DNA from: Pseudomonadota bacterium
GTDB lineage: Bacteria > Pseudomonadota > Alphaproteobacteria > Rhizobiales > Beijerinckiaceae
Direction of reading: 5' to 3'
NCBI GenBank assembly: GCA_023422485.1
Contig: JAGTAM010000027.1
Location: 1-5,779 of the forward strand
DNA length: 5,779 nucleotides
Shown one piece after another: positions 5,632-5,779 of this stretch. The notes under the pieces were generated by a model. The model had not been told where the DNA came from. It ran no database searches and worked only from the letters and a program-made list of their open reading frames with translations. Both the position numbers and the translations under genes were made by a program. How positions within the stretch are numbered: the stretch's first letter is position 1; each line of letters opens with the position of its first letter.

Positions 5632-5779
5632 ATGAAGAACAAGAGGACGAGTCTCGTCCACCTGATCTACTTCTCGCGCCTGACCATCTCGAACGAGCCG
5701 GCTCTGCGCGCGAAGCAGATCGGCGACATCACGCGGCAGGCTCAGAAGAAGAACGAGTTCGCGGTGATCACGAGCTTCC
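5632..5779 (+). CDS. BLUF-domain blue-light sensor, N-terminal part only
   Basis: BLUF domains bind FAD and switch state through hydrogen-bond rearrangement around a conserved Tyr and Gln. The 49 visible codons begin MKNKRTSLVHLIYFSRLT. LIYFSR at 11-16 matches the first BLUF strand, with Tyr13 as the expected photochemical Tyr. IGDITRQAQKKN (30-41) matches the first helix, ending in the conserved Asn (Asn41) that contacts flavin. EFAVITSF (42-49) matches the second strand, where many BLUF proteins have TG instead of TS. The essential Gln and any effector domain lie beyond the window. Start choice is uncertain: an in-frame ATG at 5599-5601 would add 11 residues. Neither has a strong ribosome binding site (GGACGG at 5621-5626 is weak), and I prefer 5632 because BLUF domains usually begin near the N-terminus. 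It is transcribed away from flgE, so a role in light-controlled motility is possible but unproven. Confidence 0.72.
   Translation, partial: MKNKRTSLVHLIYFSRLTISNEPALRAKQIGDITRQAQKKNEFAVITSF

Overview
The window is a GC-rich stretch with three long, closely spaced genes on the minus strand, flgE, flgK and flgL. They encode the flagellar hook protein and the two hook-filament junction proteins. The 5' end of a divergent plus-strand gene for a BLUF-type blue-light sensor enters at the right edge. High GC, the long alphaproteobacterial forms of FlgK (630 aa) and FlgL (597 aa), and the DUF1522-like insert in FlgL point to an alphaproteobacterium of the Hyphomicrobiales. A Methylobacterium- or Bradyrhizobium-like organism is my best guess; the genus is an inference from protein style, not a search result.

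Layout from left to right: 1-295 is non-coding as far as I can tell and holds several GC-rich inverted repeats 3' of flgL. 296-2089 is flgL (minus), 2101-3993 is flgK (minus, TTG start with a strong Shine-Dalgarno) and 4020-5405 is flgE (minus). 5406-5631 is a 226-base divergent intergenic region. 5632-5779 is the start of the BLUF gene (plus, cut by the window end). Gaps of 26 bases (flgE-flgK) and 11 bases (flgK-flgL) support one transcript read right to left in assembly order: the hook is built of FlgE, then FlgK and FlgL form the junction on which flagellin polymerises.

The most informative non-coding sequence is the region upstream of flgE. It contains a sigma-54-type -24/-12 element with canonical spacing (TGGCATAGCGCTTGC, minus strand). 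Further upstream are a near-consensus IHF-like site, a 7-bp inverted repeat, and a perfect GGCAG-TTT-CTGCC dyad about 107 bases before the predicted transcription start. This order (distal dyad, IHF-like site, sigma-54 promoter) is the one known for FlbD-controlled hook operons in Caulobacter. It is read from sequence only.

I see no previously undescribed system here. The points worth a second look are the promoter architecture, an 89-residue tandem duplication inside FlgL with a possible related module in FlgK, and a photoreceptor gene sharing its upstream region with the hook operon.
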